Shown in pieces: positions 23,118 to 36,264 of a stretch of DNA of 64,000 nucleotides. The translations under genes and the position numbers were made by a program. The first letter of the stretch is position 1, and each line of letters begins with the position of its first letter. Under the pieces are notes generated by a model. It was not told the DNA's origin. It ran no database searches and worked only from the letters and a program-made list of their open reading frames with translations. The stretch comes from Caenorhabditis elegans (lineage: Eukaryota; Nematoda; Chromadorea; Rhabditida; Rhabditidae): contig NC_003283.11 in NCBI RefSeq assembly GCF_000002985.6, forward strand, positions 372,001-436,000, given 5' to 3'.

Positions 23118-24469
23118 AATGTTCTTTATTTAAAAAAACAATGTTTGCTCAAAATTCTTTGTTTGTAGTTTGTAGTACGTCACATAACACCAAAAAAAAT
23201 CAGAATCAGGGTTGGTAGCGCCGAGATACTGTAGGCTTACTGTAGTTTTGGAAATTTGAGTTCGCGAAGGCTGTTCAGTGGTAGTTTAATTTATTAACAC
23301 ATTGACGTATCAACAATTTATTAACAACACCGAGAGTTCATTTATTCAAACCAAGAACTGATGTTTCTTCCACAAACTTCTCCTTATATATGCATCTGAT
23401 CCTTCCACGTGAAGGTCGTTAAGGTCGTTCCACGGGCTTATTGTAGTTCATTTCCATCCTTTTGAGCGAAGAGTTCCTACGTGATGAGTTTCCTTTGTTG
23501 TTGTAGAAGTGTGGTCATGTTGAAGTTGCTGGCAGAGTGGTTCTGTAGGTGCCGCTGGTGGATCGGTCGGTGTCGTTGCTTGTTGATAGTCTTTTATAGT
23601 TTAGTTATAGTTCGGTCAAGAAAAGGAGAGTTAATTGCTCTCCGTATTCGCGACAAGTTTTAAGATTTTCAAAATGTATTCGACTGGAGTTAAAGGTGTG
23701 AAGTGTACTGTTGGAACACTGTATAAATACGTTTGGGGCTGTGAGGGTATTGTAGGAGTACTGTAGGGATATTGTAATGCTAATGTAGGAGTACTGTAGG
23801 AATACTGTGCTGCTACAATCAAAAAAATTAATTTGCTTTTGAGGATACATTGTGTTGGAACTAGTGAAAGAATACTGTATTGTAAACGTACATAATTGGT
23901 ACTGTAGGAGTACTGTAGAAGTACTGTACTTTTGTAAAAAATGTTTTTCTGTTTATTAGGCGTTTTTTTCTGTTATTAGGCTTCTGAAAAGTTTGAACTT
24001 CTAGAAAGTTGCATAAACATTGAAAAGTTTATTTAATAATTCAGGAAACTTCTGAAACTTCTAAAAAGATTTTATTTCATTCGAAAACAAAAACATTATT
24101 TTAGAAACTTTTTCGCGTTTTTCGACAAGTTATAGAAAAAATGTTCAAAAGAATTTTGAAAGGTTTATAGAGTGAGCTGAAATGTTCTAAAAACTTCAGT
24201 AATTACCAGTTTTCAAAAACTAAAAAAAATTCCTGAAAAGTTTCTAAAAAGTTTGTAACAATTTTGCAAACAAAAACTTAGTTGGATAAGTTTCATTTTC
24301 GACCACCAAAACTTTGACTGACAACTTTAAAAATCTAGAAATTTGTGTATTATTATCAACTTCGGTTTTGTTAGTCTTCTAAAGATTAAATCCCTCGCCA
24401 GTTCTTGCTCCCTACGAAACCTAAAAGTTCAGCAATTCCATTCCAAGAAAAGAGTGTACTCAACTTCCT
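23118..24469. other. Intergenic region between nuclear receptors of pair A
   Basis: It contains TACTGTAGGAG minisatellite units (23740-23930) and long AT-rich stretches of AGTTTCTAAAAAG type. No gene is recognised; open frames around 23481-23850 are in repeat or low-complexity DNA. Confidence 0.5.
23710..23930. repeat. TACTGTAGGAG minisatellite
   Basis: Roughly eight to ten degenerate units with the core GGAGTACTGTAG, the same family as 12890-13210 (opposite strand) and 46985-47515. Confidence 0.7.
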
Positions 24470-24826
24470 TTTCAGTCTAAGCCATCTCCTCTCTCCGTTT
24501 CATACATCAAACGAATTTCCAATACACCTGGCTCAGACATTTCTTAGCCTCCCTTTTCCTCTCTCACGCCTTCTCACATATTCATTTTCTCTTTCTTTGT
24601 GTCACTTTGATCATAGTTTTGATTCGTATTGAGAGCACAAAAAGATAGAGCCAGATTTGGTGAATAATATAAGCGGCCATAAATCACACAATCTTGGGTC
24701 TCCGACAAGTTCAGAATATCACTCAGATCAGAGCCAAAAGTGTGTGCTGATGTGTATGACTAAACTCTATTCATTCATATATAAATATGGCAGAAGAGGT
24801 GCTCGTTACTCATTCTAGTAATTTCG

Positions 24827-26756
24827 ATGGTGGCTACGAATCAGAAATGTGCCGTCTGTGAGCGCTTCACAACTGAGTTTAATTATGGAGTGAGTTTTTT
24901 TTGCGATAATAAGAAAACTTGACTTTTCCAACAGAAAAAAGAGTTTGAAATATAAAAAAAGAGGATGGTTATGTAGTTAGGCAGGTAGGTAGGCAGTCAT
25001 GAGATAGGCAGTTTCACAGAAACAGAGACAAGTAGGTAGAAGTAGGTAAGTAGGTGATCACCTAGGCAAGAGAGTATGCAAGAAGGCTAAAGGTAGGCGG
25101 AAAGTCTTTAGGTAGGCGAGTAAGAAATGCAGTAGAAAAGTAGGCAGACATGCGTTATGTAGTAGGTAAAGGTCAGGTCAGGTAAGTCAGGTAAATAGGC
25201 AGCAACGTAGGCAGACATAAGGCAGTCACGTAACCAATCAGGATGATTGAAAATAGTCAGGCAGGCAGGCACGTAGGCAGGCAGATATTTTGCAGACACT
25301 TGATAAAGCACAAACTTATTTTCAGGTACCTTCCTGCAACGCGTGTAAAATTTTCTTCCGCCGACTAATCACGCGAACAACTCCCGTCAAAAAATGCTAC
25401 CTGGGAGAAAACTGCTTCACGAGTGCGTTTAGATTACTTTCGAAAATTTTGTAATTAATTTTCTATTTTCAGAAACCCCAATAACCCAAAAATGTGTATT
25501 TTGCCGATTTCAAAAGTGCATTCAAGTGGGAATGACTCTCCCATCCTATCTTCACTTTGGCGAACAGACCAAAGAAAAGTGCCTAGATTCAACGATTCAG
25601 AATCTGATGCTCTTGGATGCTCATCGAGAGGATTTGATGGCAAACTACCACACGAGCTACCTGGATCCAACTATCGATGAAGTGATAAGAATCAATAAAG
25701 TCGATTATATAAGGAAATCTCAAAGTCATCAACTGAATTTCTACAACTGGGCATTCCACTGCTCCCTTGTTACCGTAGATTTCATGAAGAAATTCCCGTT
25801 TGTAAACCTTCTAAGATTTGAGGACCAGAAGTATCTGCTAAAAGAGTTTTATATAAAGCTCATCGTGTTTATCAGCTCAAAACGGTCAATGTCACGTGGA
25901 AAAGAATGTATGACATTTCCCGATGGCTCAGACGTTTTACCACCGGCGTCTTCGGAATGGCATATATCGAAAATCTCTCCAAATTTGGAAAATAAGATTA
26001 GATGTCGGCTGATTGGACGGTTGAGCGAGCTTCGGATCACTGATGAGGAGTATCTGTTGATGTGTGTGCTGATATTTTGTAATCCATGTAAGTCTGACAG
26101 CCTTTGGAAACCAACACCTACCAGTTAACTTTGAACTCCGCCCTTACCGTCTGATTGGTTGAAAAGTAGAATCGCTGATTGATCTTGTAACTCTCAGAAA
26201 GTAGGCAAATAGTAGGTATCCACTATGGAATCTGAAACTTTATTAGTCAGAACTAATCTACTCGGCATTTGGCTCTAGCTTCTTGCCCAAGTTTGACCCA
26301 AAAATATTAACTTGGATCAGAAGTTGGCTAAACTTGGGCAAAAGTTGGGCTTCAGGCTGCACCAAAATTTAACCAAGTTTCACCCAATTGCCAAACTTTG
26401 GCCCAACCTTTCCTCGTTTTGTTTAAAACCGATTAAACTGCAAAAAATTAAAATTAAACTAAATTGATGAACCAGCAAAAAAATCATTTTCAGCTCTATC
26501 GCAACTCTCCGAAAACGGAAGACGACTCCTGACCTCCTACCAGCACCTCTACAGCTCGGCTCTTCTACAATATTGCCTTCTCACTTACGAAAAAGCTGGA
26601 CCAGCAAGATTCGCGGAGCTACTCGGAATTTGCCACGTCATTGGAGTTCAGTACGACGACGCGATTCACTATAACGTCCTGGTGCAATTGACAAAGGCTC
26701 GGCTAGATGTGAAGCAACTTATCAAGGACGGAATGGACGCAGCGTTTTGTAATTGA
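24827..26756 (+). CDS. Nuclear hormone receptor, pair A copy 2
   Basis: Four exons: 24827-24889, 25326-25422, 25473-26087 and 26494-26756, giving 345 aa. Exons 1-4 have exactly the same lengths (63, 97, 615 and 263 nt) as in the gene at 20647. The C4 zinc-finger domain is intact (CAVC, CNACKIFFRR, KKCYLGENC, CVFCRFQKC) and is followed by the ligand-binding-domain-like half (FYNWAFHCSLVTVDFMKKF, FPDGSDVLPP, LLTSYQHLYSSALLQYC). It is a presumed DNA-binding transcription regulator of the expanded nematode NHR set. It is a tandem duplicate in the same orientation, with the upstream block also duplicated. The donor after exon 2 is GTGCGT, slightly unusual. Intron 1 carries GTAGGCAG repeats but lacks the insertion seen in copy 1. 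Confidence 0.88.
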
Positions 26757-28256
26757 AATGTGTTGTATTATTTTTACAAATAGACTTTATTGAGTTTAAG
26801 TTTTAGTAACAGCTATAATTCTACAGTAATTCCTCACTCCCGTTCACATATCATTAATGATCACTACAAAGACAATATTCGTATTTTTTTTGTCTCATAT
26901 AAAATATTATATAGAATAAAAGTTGACGTATCACGTGGGAGTTATTCAAATATATGTGCTTGTATAAAAACATGTTATTGAATAAAATGTTCACATGTTC
27001 GCCTAGAGTTCCGGTACAGGGCAACATATACAATTTGCCGTGGGGGGATTGATAGAAAAATTTCTGAGAAGATCTATTTCCGAGAAATGTAAGATTAAAC
27101 ACCCCACGGACTGGGAAACATTTTTCAAATTGAAATTTTGGCGCGAAATTTTTGTTTGTTTAAAAAAAGGATTTGTCGGGAGATTCAAATTTTGTCGGAA
27201 ATTTTTTGCAGGAAAATTAACATTTTTGAAAAAAGTTTTAAAAGGATTAAAATATCATGAAAAAAAAATAATTTTGGCGTAAATTTCTTTTTTTTTCTGA
27301 AAATAAAATTTTGGCGAGGAGTAAAAAAATTTTCTGACAGTTTTGGAAGGAATTTAAATCTTCTCAGAACTTTTTTGGTTATAAATTAAAATTTCTGTGT
27401 GTATACATAGTTTTGCCGGAAAAATTAAAGCAAATTATGTGAGAAAAAGGTTGGAAAGAAAATAAAATTTTCTAAGAAAATATGTGGCGGGAATTCAAAT
27501 TTTTTGGAGAAAAAATGTTGGTGGAAAATTCATAATTTCTGAGAAAAACTGTTATGAAAATAAAATTTTTGTGAAAAAATTTTTTTTTGTGGAGATTCCA
27601 AATGTTGAGAGAAATATTATGAATTAAAAAAAAAGTTGCTTGTGCTGAACTTCCCCACTGAATTTTTGAAATCTTAAATATTTATTCGTAAAATTATTGA
27701 AAAAAAAGTGCTAGTAGAGGTGGGGTATTTTTTGTCACATTGGAAGGAATTTTTTCTCTGATTAGTTGGTCACGACCACTTTTTTGAACTTGACCAATAA
27801 CCATTGACGCAAAATTAAAAAAAAAAAACCAAATGAATATGACAAAACTACTCCGATATTCAAAAATAGGTACATAGTCCCCGTTGTAAAAGTGTCTCGC
27901 AAGACATTTTTACGATGGGGGTGACGATGTGCACTGCCGTCTATTTTACAACCACCAATTATGCACTCATCCCTTGTATGCGTTCATGTAAATATTAACA
28001 GACACAATTTGCTAAACGTTGTTTGAAATTTTCGGGTACTTCTTCCATATGTTCTTGGCATCACTGATAAGTTAGACTGTGCTTAAAATTAAACAAACTG
28101 AATAGCCCTGTTTATTATTCAAGCTTTCTGAAAGTGTATGACGTTGCACTATTTGTTATTCAATTTTGTCCTATTGTTGATTAAAATACTCCAAATGCCA
28201 ATTCCCACTTTCTCAATATAAAAGTAACACGATCCAACACAAAAGACACCATCGCA
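26757..28256. other. Intergenic region upstream of SCP-like gene
   Basis: Mostly low-complexity AT-rich DNA. From 27110 to 27620 it consists of degenerate GGAAATTCAAATTTTCTGAGAAAA units, as in the intron at 4420-4700. No gene was recognised. Around 28215 a TATA-like TCAATATAAAAG precedes the next start. Confidence 0.5.
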
Positions 28257-29602
28257 ATGAACACTGCCCTAATTCTTCTGGCTCTGATTGCTAAATTGGC
28301 TGCTGATCTATATGGAAAGGAAGCATATGATAGGATCGTTAAAGTACATAACGAGTTGGGAAATGATGTGGCATGTGGAAAATACCAAAATCACAGTGAC
28401 TACCCCAAGGCTTCTCAGATGATGATGATGGTAGGTGGTAACTCTTCAAGTTACATTAATTGCTAACATTTTTATTTTTAGAAATGGAACCAGTCTTTGG
28501 CCGAAGCTGTCGGAAATGTCAAACATTCTTGTCAGCAATTAAAAGAGCGATATTTGAAAAAATTCATTAAAGGAGAGAACCTCTACAGAGTTTACTTTTA
28601 TAATACGGTAGTAGATGTAAGTATTATTGTATCGTACGCGGCACTAGGCTCTCTGTACTCCGAGTGTGCAATGAAGTGCGAAAGGTGTTATTTTGAAGCG
28701 GCCGACACGTTCTGGGTTGCGCCGCACTTTACATTTGAATAAGTGCCGTGTAAGTGACGCCATGAGGGGCTCTATTCTGTACAGATGAATAATTTTTTCT
28801 AGAATTTTTGAAAATTGTGCGTTATCCAAAGAAGTTCAACAAATACCAGTTTTTGTAGTTTCTAAAAATTTTCAGAAAACATTGAAACTTTTCAAATGGT
28901 TCTAGAAGTACCTAGTAGTTTTTCGGACCTTCCCGAAGTTTTTTGAAATTTTCTTTTTTTTTCAGAATTTCCAGAAATTTTCAGATCTCTCTCCGAAGAT
29001 TTCTAGAGGTTTATCAATGATTTTAAACTTTTCTAAAGTTAAAAAAAATTAATTTTCGAATTTTGTATTTCTCCCGTCAAAATTAAAAAAAAAGAAAACT
29101 TGAATTAGAGACCTTTCTGAGAGAAACAAACATTTTTTCCAAGGCTACAGTAACCCGACAGTACTCCTGCAGTATAACATCCACCCTTTAACCCCCAGCC
29201 ACTATCCCTACAAAACAAGAAAACTGATATTTTCTTTATCAATGCTATCTACTTTTAGGGCTTGCAAGAACGTGATGAAATTTTACGAAGATCTGAAAAA
29301 GCAGTTAGTACAGGAGCTAATTTTGAAGTTGAACGATTTCATAAGATACTTCATGACAAGGTGACTTCAATCGGATGTAGCTACAAGAACTGTGAAAATG
29401 ATCAAGGTTATGACATGCGTTATTTCATATGCAAGTATAGTCCAATGTTCGTTCAACAATTGTTAAATAGTCCATTTTTTCCGTTTCCAATTTCAGAGAT
29501 AATGGAGATATGTACCACGTAGGAGAGCCATGCAGTCAGTGTCCAGTTGGTACCTCGTGCAATCAAAATGCGAATTCGGAGTTTTTCAATCTTTGCCAAT
29601 AA
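28257..29602 (+). CDS. SCP/TAPS (CAP-domain)-like secreted protein
   Basis: Four exons: 28257-28430, 28482-28616, 29259-29434 and 29497-29602, giving 196 aa. It has an N-terminal signal peptide (NTALILLALIAKLAADLYG). CAP-like elements follow: VHNELGNDVACGK in the early helix region, MKWNQSLAEAVGNVKHSC as the usual MxWD/LAxxAQ segment, and IGCSYKNCENDQGYDMRYFIC as the CAP signature near the C-terminus. A Cys-rich end (CSQCPVGTSCNQ) resembles the nematode SCL/VAP tail. The usual GHxTQ motif is not obvious (FHKILHDKVTSIGC occupies that place). It is probably an extracellular protein of unknown target. The stop overlaps an AATAAA signal, and the gene is convergent with a chemoreceptor 85 bp away. 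Confidence 0.75.
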
Positions 29603-29687
29603 AATTTCTTACTTACTTTAAGTTATAAAATATAAAATATTCATTCGTTAAGTTCTTACAAGTTACAACAAGTTAATTACAAATCAA

Positions 29688-31128
29688 TTATATACGGAAT
29701 TGCTCCGTTTTTGAGCAAACTGATATTTGAATAACTTTCACTTTTTCTTTACAAAATATCGAAACCAAAAATTTTCGGTATGGTCTATGCACCATGAGAA
29801 TAGAAAGACTCGCAACTCCATTTTGAACAATTGAACTTATAAACAGCAAGTTGTTACTGATTTGGTCATACTGTTCCCGCGTATTCTTATTTAGAAAAGT
29901 TATCACAGGAATATTAGTTAAAATAATTGGTATCAAACTTTGAATTACAACGCCAATGAATACACGGAGCTGCAGACGACGAGTTGTAGCAGAAATATTG
30001 GAACGTTTGTAAATGACAAGATAATAAATACAGCAGGCAGAGAAATATAAAATTTGAAGCATTGAAATGAAGAATAACGCTTTGCTCGATTGAATTAAAT
30101 ATGACTCCCAATGATTTCCAAAAGCTATTACGACAGTTGGCTCCATGAAAAACTCTTTCAGTGGACAGGGGAATATCTGAATTGAAAGTTAATACGCACT
30201 GGTGATATCAGAGTGTCCCATTTCGGTTTGATCTACGTAGACCTTCAAAAAATGCGGGAGTTGAGACGCAGAGTTCTCAACTGATTTTGCATAGTTGAAC
30301 GAGAACATGCTGACGTCACATTAAACTTAAAATTCCCGCATTTTTTGTAGATCGAACCGTAATGGGACTACATTTCCTCATTGGCGCCACTCCACTACTC
30401 TAAAAATTTGTTAACTCACTTTCAGTATCTCAAGTTTAGACGCATTTTGATCCGGAAGATTGAAAAATGGCGGAGTCACAAGAAGAACTGTTCCAAGACA
30501 ATTTAAAAAAATCCAAAGAATCTTGTATTTCCGTTTTGATATACGAAACTTGTTGAACGAAATTGAACTACTCCGATTTTCAAACAAAATGGTTATGGAG
30601 ACGAGTGTTGCTGGAATATCAACACAAAATTTTTATTACTAATGAACACCAACGGCAGCCTACCAGTGTGCCTACCTATGTGCCTTTCTCCCCGCCTACG
30701 GGCCTACCTACCTTCATGCCTGCTACCCTACTTTCTTATAATGAGTGCTTGAACTTACCATTAATCATGGTTATAGAAAAATACATCTGAAAAACTGGTG
30801 GAATATTCAAATAATTTACCAGCCCCACAGTGTTAAATGCAGCAAATGGAAGATAAAATATTGGAACTATAAGAAATGCTTGTGTAAATTGAGATATAGT
30901 GTAGCAAAAATTCAAATTCAATAATCCCAACTGAACGGATTTCATGCTTTCCGGAGTTTTTCTTAAAATGCAGAAGCTTGTGAAAAACAAGATTGGGAGA
31001 GAGACAATAGCAATCGAAGTTGCAACGGATTTCATTCCATCTTTAGTGGCCAAGTATCTAGTTTCAGGTTGGCATTTTAAAGGATATACGGTAATAAAAT
31101 AGTCAGTTAGACTACTGCTTCGATTCAT
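29688..31128 (-). CDS. Seven-transmembrane chemoreceptor, Srh-type
   Basis: Three exons (minus strand): 31128-30759, 30610-30420 and 30176-29688, giving 349 aa. The start is the ATG before NRSSSLTDYF; the frame is open upstream but without a good initiator. Several hydrophobic segments are visible. Family-like motifs are ILRKTPESMKSVQLGLLNLN after TM1, LFENRSSS after the central TM, FPCPLKEFF, and the end IVQNGVASLSILMVHRPYR. The PYR tail and HG/NG-x-x-S pattern fit the nematode serpentine receptor class H (str superfamily). It would be a G-protein-coupled receptor in sensory neurons. Class assignment is by motif only; Str or Sri are less likely. Intron 2 contains a foldback repeat. Confidence 0.75.
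30215..30368. mobile_element. 154-bp foldback element in chemoreceptor intron
   Basis: Left end GTCCCATTTCGGTTTGATCTA and right end TAGATCGAACCGTAATGGGAC are inverted copies with a few mismatches, as are the inner AAAAAATGCGGGA and TCCCGCATTTTTT. The centre holds GACGCAGAGTTCTCAACTGA and CTGACGTCAC. There is no coding capacity; it is a MITE-like dispersed repeat. Confidence 0.75.
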
Positions 31129-32280
31129 CAGGTCTGCTTTCAACAACAGGAAATAATGAGAAAAATTGTAAATTAGAAAAATCTTAGAAGTTACCCGTTG
31201 TTGTTTGAAAAAATGAAAAACAAGGACTGATTATAATGAGAAACGGAAATTAGTTGTAAATTTTGTAAAAAAAAAAACAGACCAAACCTCAAAATCTGTG
31301 TTTTTTCAGCGAATTCTAGGGAGAAATATTGAAATTTTTATGAGAACAAACTTTGAATTCATCGAAAATGTAATTTGATTATGGAAAACAAGTAAATCAT
31401 TCTCGGTGTGAATATTTTCATATTTTCACACAATAGTGCAAACAATTACAGAAAGGACCCAGAAATCGTCGGGAGCTGCGAAGCACCCCTGCCTAATTCG
31501 CGAGTTGAGTAGTTCTACACAGTGCATACTTAAGGGTGTCGTTTTTTTGATTTTTTCATTAAATTGAAAAACGACTATTTTTCTATTTTTCAATTTCTGA
31601 AAAAAAAACCCAAAAATTGAGACTTTTCGTTTTTCCGATATGTCGGTAAAAAAAATAATTTTTCAAAAAGTATCTCAAACATTTGGCATTTTTTTTCATT
31701 TTAGCCAACATTTGCAGGTTTTATCATGAAAATTCGAAAATTTTTTGTTTTTCGATATCTGAAAAACCGAGATTTGTTTCGATGACACCCTTGATACCAA
31801 TAGGCGGAAAGTAGGCAGGCAATGGTCTATTAGAATTTTCCCAGAGTGGGGAAAGCGATTTATGTAAGTGTTTTGTGCATGCTCCGTTTGCACCTATATT
31901 TCAAATGCGTTTTGTAGATCACATTTTTTTGAGCTTTGAGCTAACGGATCAGCGGGTTTAGCAAATGTTTGCAATAAAGGCTAGTTGATCCTTCTCTATT
32001 TTTTCCCGTTTTTAAAATAAGTTTAATCATTCAGGCCCATATAGCAATACGGATTCTTTTGGTGTAGGAACATCGTCAATTTTTGGTGCCCCCACCTGTT
32101 CCTCCACCCGCTGTTATCTCGGTTAGTTTTGATCTTATCAAAAACTGCTCAACTACTAAAATGTCGCAACCGGTTCAACGCATCTTTCATCAGTTGAACA
32201 ATTTTTGACAGATCCAAAGAGACCCAACCGTCTAAGGTATTACAAATTTTCCTCATCCTACAAATCAGCACCGCCTATCT
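31129..32280. other. Intergenic region between chemoreceptor and nuclear-receptor pair B
   Basis: No gene is recognised. It includes an inverted-repeat element at 31532-31792 and AT-rich DNA. From about 32280 onward the sequence matches the promoter block of the duplicated nuclear receptor at 35.96 kb. Confidence 0.5.
31532..31792. repeat. AAGGGTGTC-ended imperfect inverted repeat
   Basis: It starts AAGGGTGTCG and ends CGATGACACCCTT after about 260 bp of T/A-rich sequence with TTTTTTCGA-type units. It is probably a small non-autonomous element; the flanking duplication is unclear. Confidence 0.5.
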
Positions 32281-32618
32281 CTAAACCTCCACCCGCCTCG
32301 TTTTGTTACACCACTCTTAATTCTTACACCTAATTCTGACTGGTTGCCATTTTTAATCTTTTGGCTCCCCGCTCTCTCTGCCACCCTCCTCAGACACCCT
32401 ACACACTTCTTGTTCTACTATGATCAAAATGTGACGAGCACAAATTCTGAGAATTGAGAGTGAGAGAAGTTCAAGCCAGCTAAAAATCAGATGATCTTGG
32501 ATCTTGTAATAAGTACGAAATTACTCGGAGCAAAAGAAAAAAAAATGGGATGCGATCTTTGCGACTTTACTCTAGTCATTACTATATAACAGCTCTTGTT
32601 AAATGCTCCAAAACCACA

Positions 32619-33997
32619 ATGGTGACTCAGAATCAGAAATGCTCGGTCTGTGACCGCTTTACCACAGAGTTCAATTACAGTGTAAGTTAGCAGCCGACAT
32701 TGATACAGCTTAGCACACCTTCAGAATTTCAGGTACCGTCCTGCAATGCCTGTAAGATATTCTTCCGTCGTCTGATAACTCGAACAATGCCTATTAAAAA
32801 GTGTTTCCTCGGAGAAAACTGTTTTGAACGTGAGTGGTTATTGATGAGGTACTGTAGGATTACTGTGTGCCGAGTCAAATTTTTGCTTTGGACTCCTGTA
32901 ACAGGTTACTGTACGTAGAATCAAATTTTTTGTTCGCATTTCTGTAGATATAAGAAGTAGGTTCTAATAACATAGGCTAAAGTTAGTCTTGCCTACAGTA
33001 CCCCAATACGACTCGAATTTTTTTCGAACATTCCGTATCCGCCACTATTGAGCACTTAATTTTTCAGGACCCCCGTTTACAAGAAAATGTGCAGCTTGTC
33101 GATTTCAAAAGTGCCTCCACGTCGGAATGAGCCTGCCTTCCTTCCTACACCTCGGCGAGCAGAACAAAGAAAAGTGCCTAGACGGAATTATTCGGAACCT
33201 GGAAAATCTAAACTTCAAGCGTAATGATCTCACATGCAACTACCGTAACAACTTTTCAAATCCAAGCATTGAAGAAGTGATCCGAATGAATAAAATTGAT
33301 TACGTTCAAATATCCAACAACTTCCAAATGAGCCACAAACACTGGGCGTTCCACTGCTGCCTGGTTACGGTAGACTACATGAAGAAATTTCCTTTCGTGA
33401 ACCTGTTACGATATGATGATCAGAAGTTCATACTAAAAGAATATTACATAAGACTCAAAGCTATTATCAGCGCAATTAGATCTGTGAGATCTGGGAAAGA
33501 TCGACTGATATTCCCCGATGGCTCCGATGTTCTGGCCCAGGCTTATTTGGAGTGGGACCTCACAAGGATCCCATCAAATTTGATCCAAAAAATTCGTTAC
33601 CGACTAGTCGCCAGACTTATCGAGCTAAAGATAACTAACGAGGAACACTTATTATTGAGCGTATTGATATACTGCAACCCAGGTTTCCCTTTAACTTTCA
33701 TATTTTCTGAATAAATAAATTTTTTGAGGATCGCAACAACTATCTCAAAACGGGAAGATTCTTCTAACCTCCTACCAGAGCCTGTACAGCTCCGCACTTC
33801 TTCAATACTGTCTGATAACTTATCAAAGAGCTGGACCATCCCGGTTCACAGAGCTTCTGGGAGTCTACGAAACCATAGAAGTTCATTACAATGATCTGAT
33901 CAGTTATCACGTCCTGGTACAGTTGAATCAGTCGAAGGTAGAACTTATGCAACTGGTCAAGGACGGAATCGATGGAGCCTATAAAATTGGAAATTAA
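32619..33997 (+). CDS. Nuclear hormone receptor, pair B copy 1 (intact)
   Basis: Four exons: 32619-32681, 32733-32829, 33068-33682 and 33729-33997, giving 347 aa. It has the same intron positions and first three exon lengths as pair A. DNA-binding domain: CSVC, CNACKIFFRR, KKCFLGENC, CAACRFQKC (C4 spacing as in the family). The ligand-binding-like region has SHKHWAFHCCLVTVDYMKKF, FPDGSDVLAQ, IELKITNEEHLLLSVLIYC and the last exon ILLTSYQSLYSSALLQYC. It is a presumed nuclear transcription factor. The acceptor of exon 4 is TTTTTGAG. Gene and both flanks are duplicated at 35.96-39.7 kb, where the copy is frameshifted, so this is probably the functional member. Confidence 0.88.
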
Positions 33998-35400
33998 TCT
34001 TGGGAGCATCTCTAAATAAATGTTTTAATGTATGTACTTGTAGTTTGTTGTTTGATCTGCTTTTTGTGAACATTTAAGCAGCCGACACCAATCGGGGTTC
34101 GCGACGAGTCGCATATCTTATAATGCCAAAAATCACACACAGTTGATTTAACTTCAGAAAGTAAATACCAGTGCAGTTCACAATATGACTCGAAGCTTAC
34201 GGCTAGATTTTATTGCTGTTTCAGGCAGCGTACCAGGCGGTAGGTACCAAATAACTAGGTACTGATAAGTGAACTCCTGTAGATCACATTTAAAGGTCTA
34301 TAGATGTGACTGTATGTGTAACTATCATCAAACGTATAATCTTGTAAAATGGCAACTAATCCTAAAAGTTCTGTATGTCTTTTTATATCGATACAGTAGG
34401 ATACATTTGTTGGGTGTACAAAATTAAAAAAAAATGCATTACTCATCGGTAGTATCCAAATTTTCTTCTTGATCATCTATGACAAAGTCTACAAGCCAAA
34501 ATAGCATACTCCAACCAAGATTAAACTATTGTTCAGAATAGTGATCGGTCTAAATTTTCTCGCCTTGTGGTCTTTGGCCATCGGGTTGGCAGATATCACT
34601 GAATTAGTTTTTATATATCCTGCGTCTGGTAGGACTATTAAAGATTAAGGGCATTCCCTGAAAAAATGCTTTAAATAAAGTGACTGGTAATATTCTTGCT
34701 GGGCTGTCCAAAAAACTACTGGGAGCCATTGAAACTGTCAATAAATTTTCACCAAAAAGTTTCAACCTTGCACTAAAATTGAGAAAAAGGGCGGAGTTTG
34801 CTCTGAAAATGTTGGAAAGTTTTTGACATTGTTTGTTATGGTTTCCAGGCTGGCGCGGTCTCATGGCCTGGCGCCTGCCTATCAACTGTATGCCTCTTTT
34901 TCGCACTTTGACATTAATTAGCCATGTTTCTAAGTTATCAATTCAATCAATTTTTTGAAAAACGAATTCTTTAAAAAATGTCTAGAATATGTTTATAAAG
35001 TTTAAGCATGTTTAAGTCATGACTTTGGCCAAAAAAACTGACTGACAATCTGGAAAATACATTTGTTCATCAAAAATACTCTACAAATGTTTTATTCTAG
35101 GGTATTTTCAAAGTTTTACTAGTCTAGCTGTTTCTAGAAGAATTACCAACATTATATTTTATAAATTTTATAAAATTCATATTTACAATTGGTACTGCGC
35201 GGCGGAAGGCAACAACAATAGAGCTAAAGTATTCCTGAAGTGCTGGAAACTTACAGTCACCTAGGGTGTTTTTTATGTCTGCAAAAGGATCTGTATTCAG
35301 AAATAGTTGTCTGTATGAGTATTTATGAAAATATGCATGTGTTTTTTTAAACATTAACACATTATTAATACACTTGAACTAAAACTAAATTAAGTCATTA
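33998..35400. other. 3' flank of the intact pair B receptor and intergenic DNA
   Basis: 34371-34600 is alignable to 39469-39670, the 3' flank of the second copy; shared words are CGGTAGTATCCAAAT and AATAGTGATCGGTCTAAAT. 34620-34910 includes a GC-richer block (GGCGCGGTCTCATGGCCTGGCGCC) that looks like part of a dispersed repeat. No gene is recognised. Confidence 0.5.
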
Positions 35401-35407
35401 TTTGCTT

Positions 35408-35910
35408 CTTTCAACTTCTGTGAACACCTTCAATTCCGTCCTTAACTAGTTGCGTGGCCTCTACTTTTGATTAATTCAATTGTACAAGAACATGATAGCT
35501 AACGACATTATTGTAACGTGCTTTTATAGTTCCGAAACATCCTAGAAGCTCCGTGAACCGGGATGGTCCGGATCTTTCAGGCAGTATTGAAGGAGGGCGG
35601 AACTGTAGAGGCTCTGGCACAAAGTTGTAAGAATCTTCCCGTTTTGGGATAGTTGTTGCGAAGCTGAAAACTTTCTAATTTAGCTGTCGAAAAATGTTTC
35701 AAAACCTCGATTGCAGAATAGAAGAACGCATTATAAAAGGCATTTCACGTTGGTAATTTTAGCTCGATTAATCTTCTAACTAGATGACACCGAATTTTAT
35801 GGATCAAATGTGAGGGGATCACTCCAAAGCAACTTGAGCCAGAACATCGGAGCCATCTGAGAATATGAGTCCATATTTCCCTGACTTCATTGATCGATGT
35901 CCGCCGATAC
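35408..35910 (-). pseudogene. Inverted nuclear-receptor relic (3' half)
   Basis: On the minus strand this stretch resembles the end of exon 3 and all of exon 4 of the pair B receptors. 35905-35708 matches the region from the RSMMSG-type block through DGSDVLAQ to the exon-3 end, and 35662-35408 matches exon 4 (CGCAACAACTATCCCAAAAC). Frame is lost: a stop replaces the Trp after the Ala-Gln block (GAGTGATCC), another lies in AATTAATCA, and there are small deletions. No exons 1-2 are visible. It lies between the two pair B genes in opposite orientation, evidence for a third, degraded copy. Confidence 0.8.
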
Positions 35911-36264
35911 TAGGTATTCTTTGGCTATTAAAAAACGGTGTCATCATCATCGTAATATTGTCTCTAAACCTCCACTCGTCTCATTTTGATACACCACTTG
36001 TAATTGTTACTCCTAATTCTGGCTAGCTGCCAGTGTTTTTTTTGTTGTCTCCCTGCTTTCACTGACTCCTTCGTCACAACAACTCGTATCTTTCTGGAAT
36101 GAGCAAAATGTCAGTGAGAGGTTCAAGCCAGCTAAAAATCAGATGATCTTGGATCTTCTAATACGAACGATATTAGTCGAACCAAAAAAACAGAATAGAG
36201 GCGATCTTTGCGACTTCATTCTAGTTGTTAGTATATAACATCTGCTAAATGCTCTGAATTCACA

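Noticed and set aside
34604-34906. Minus-strand 100-residue frame
   Set aside because: No domain, no splice or start support, and the GC-rich part looks like a dispersed repeat.
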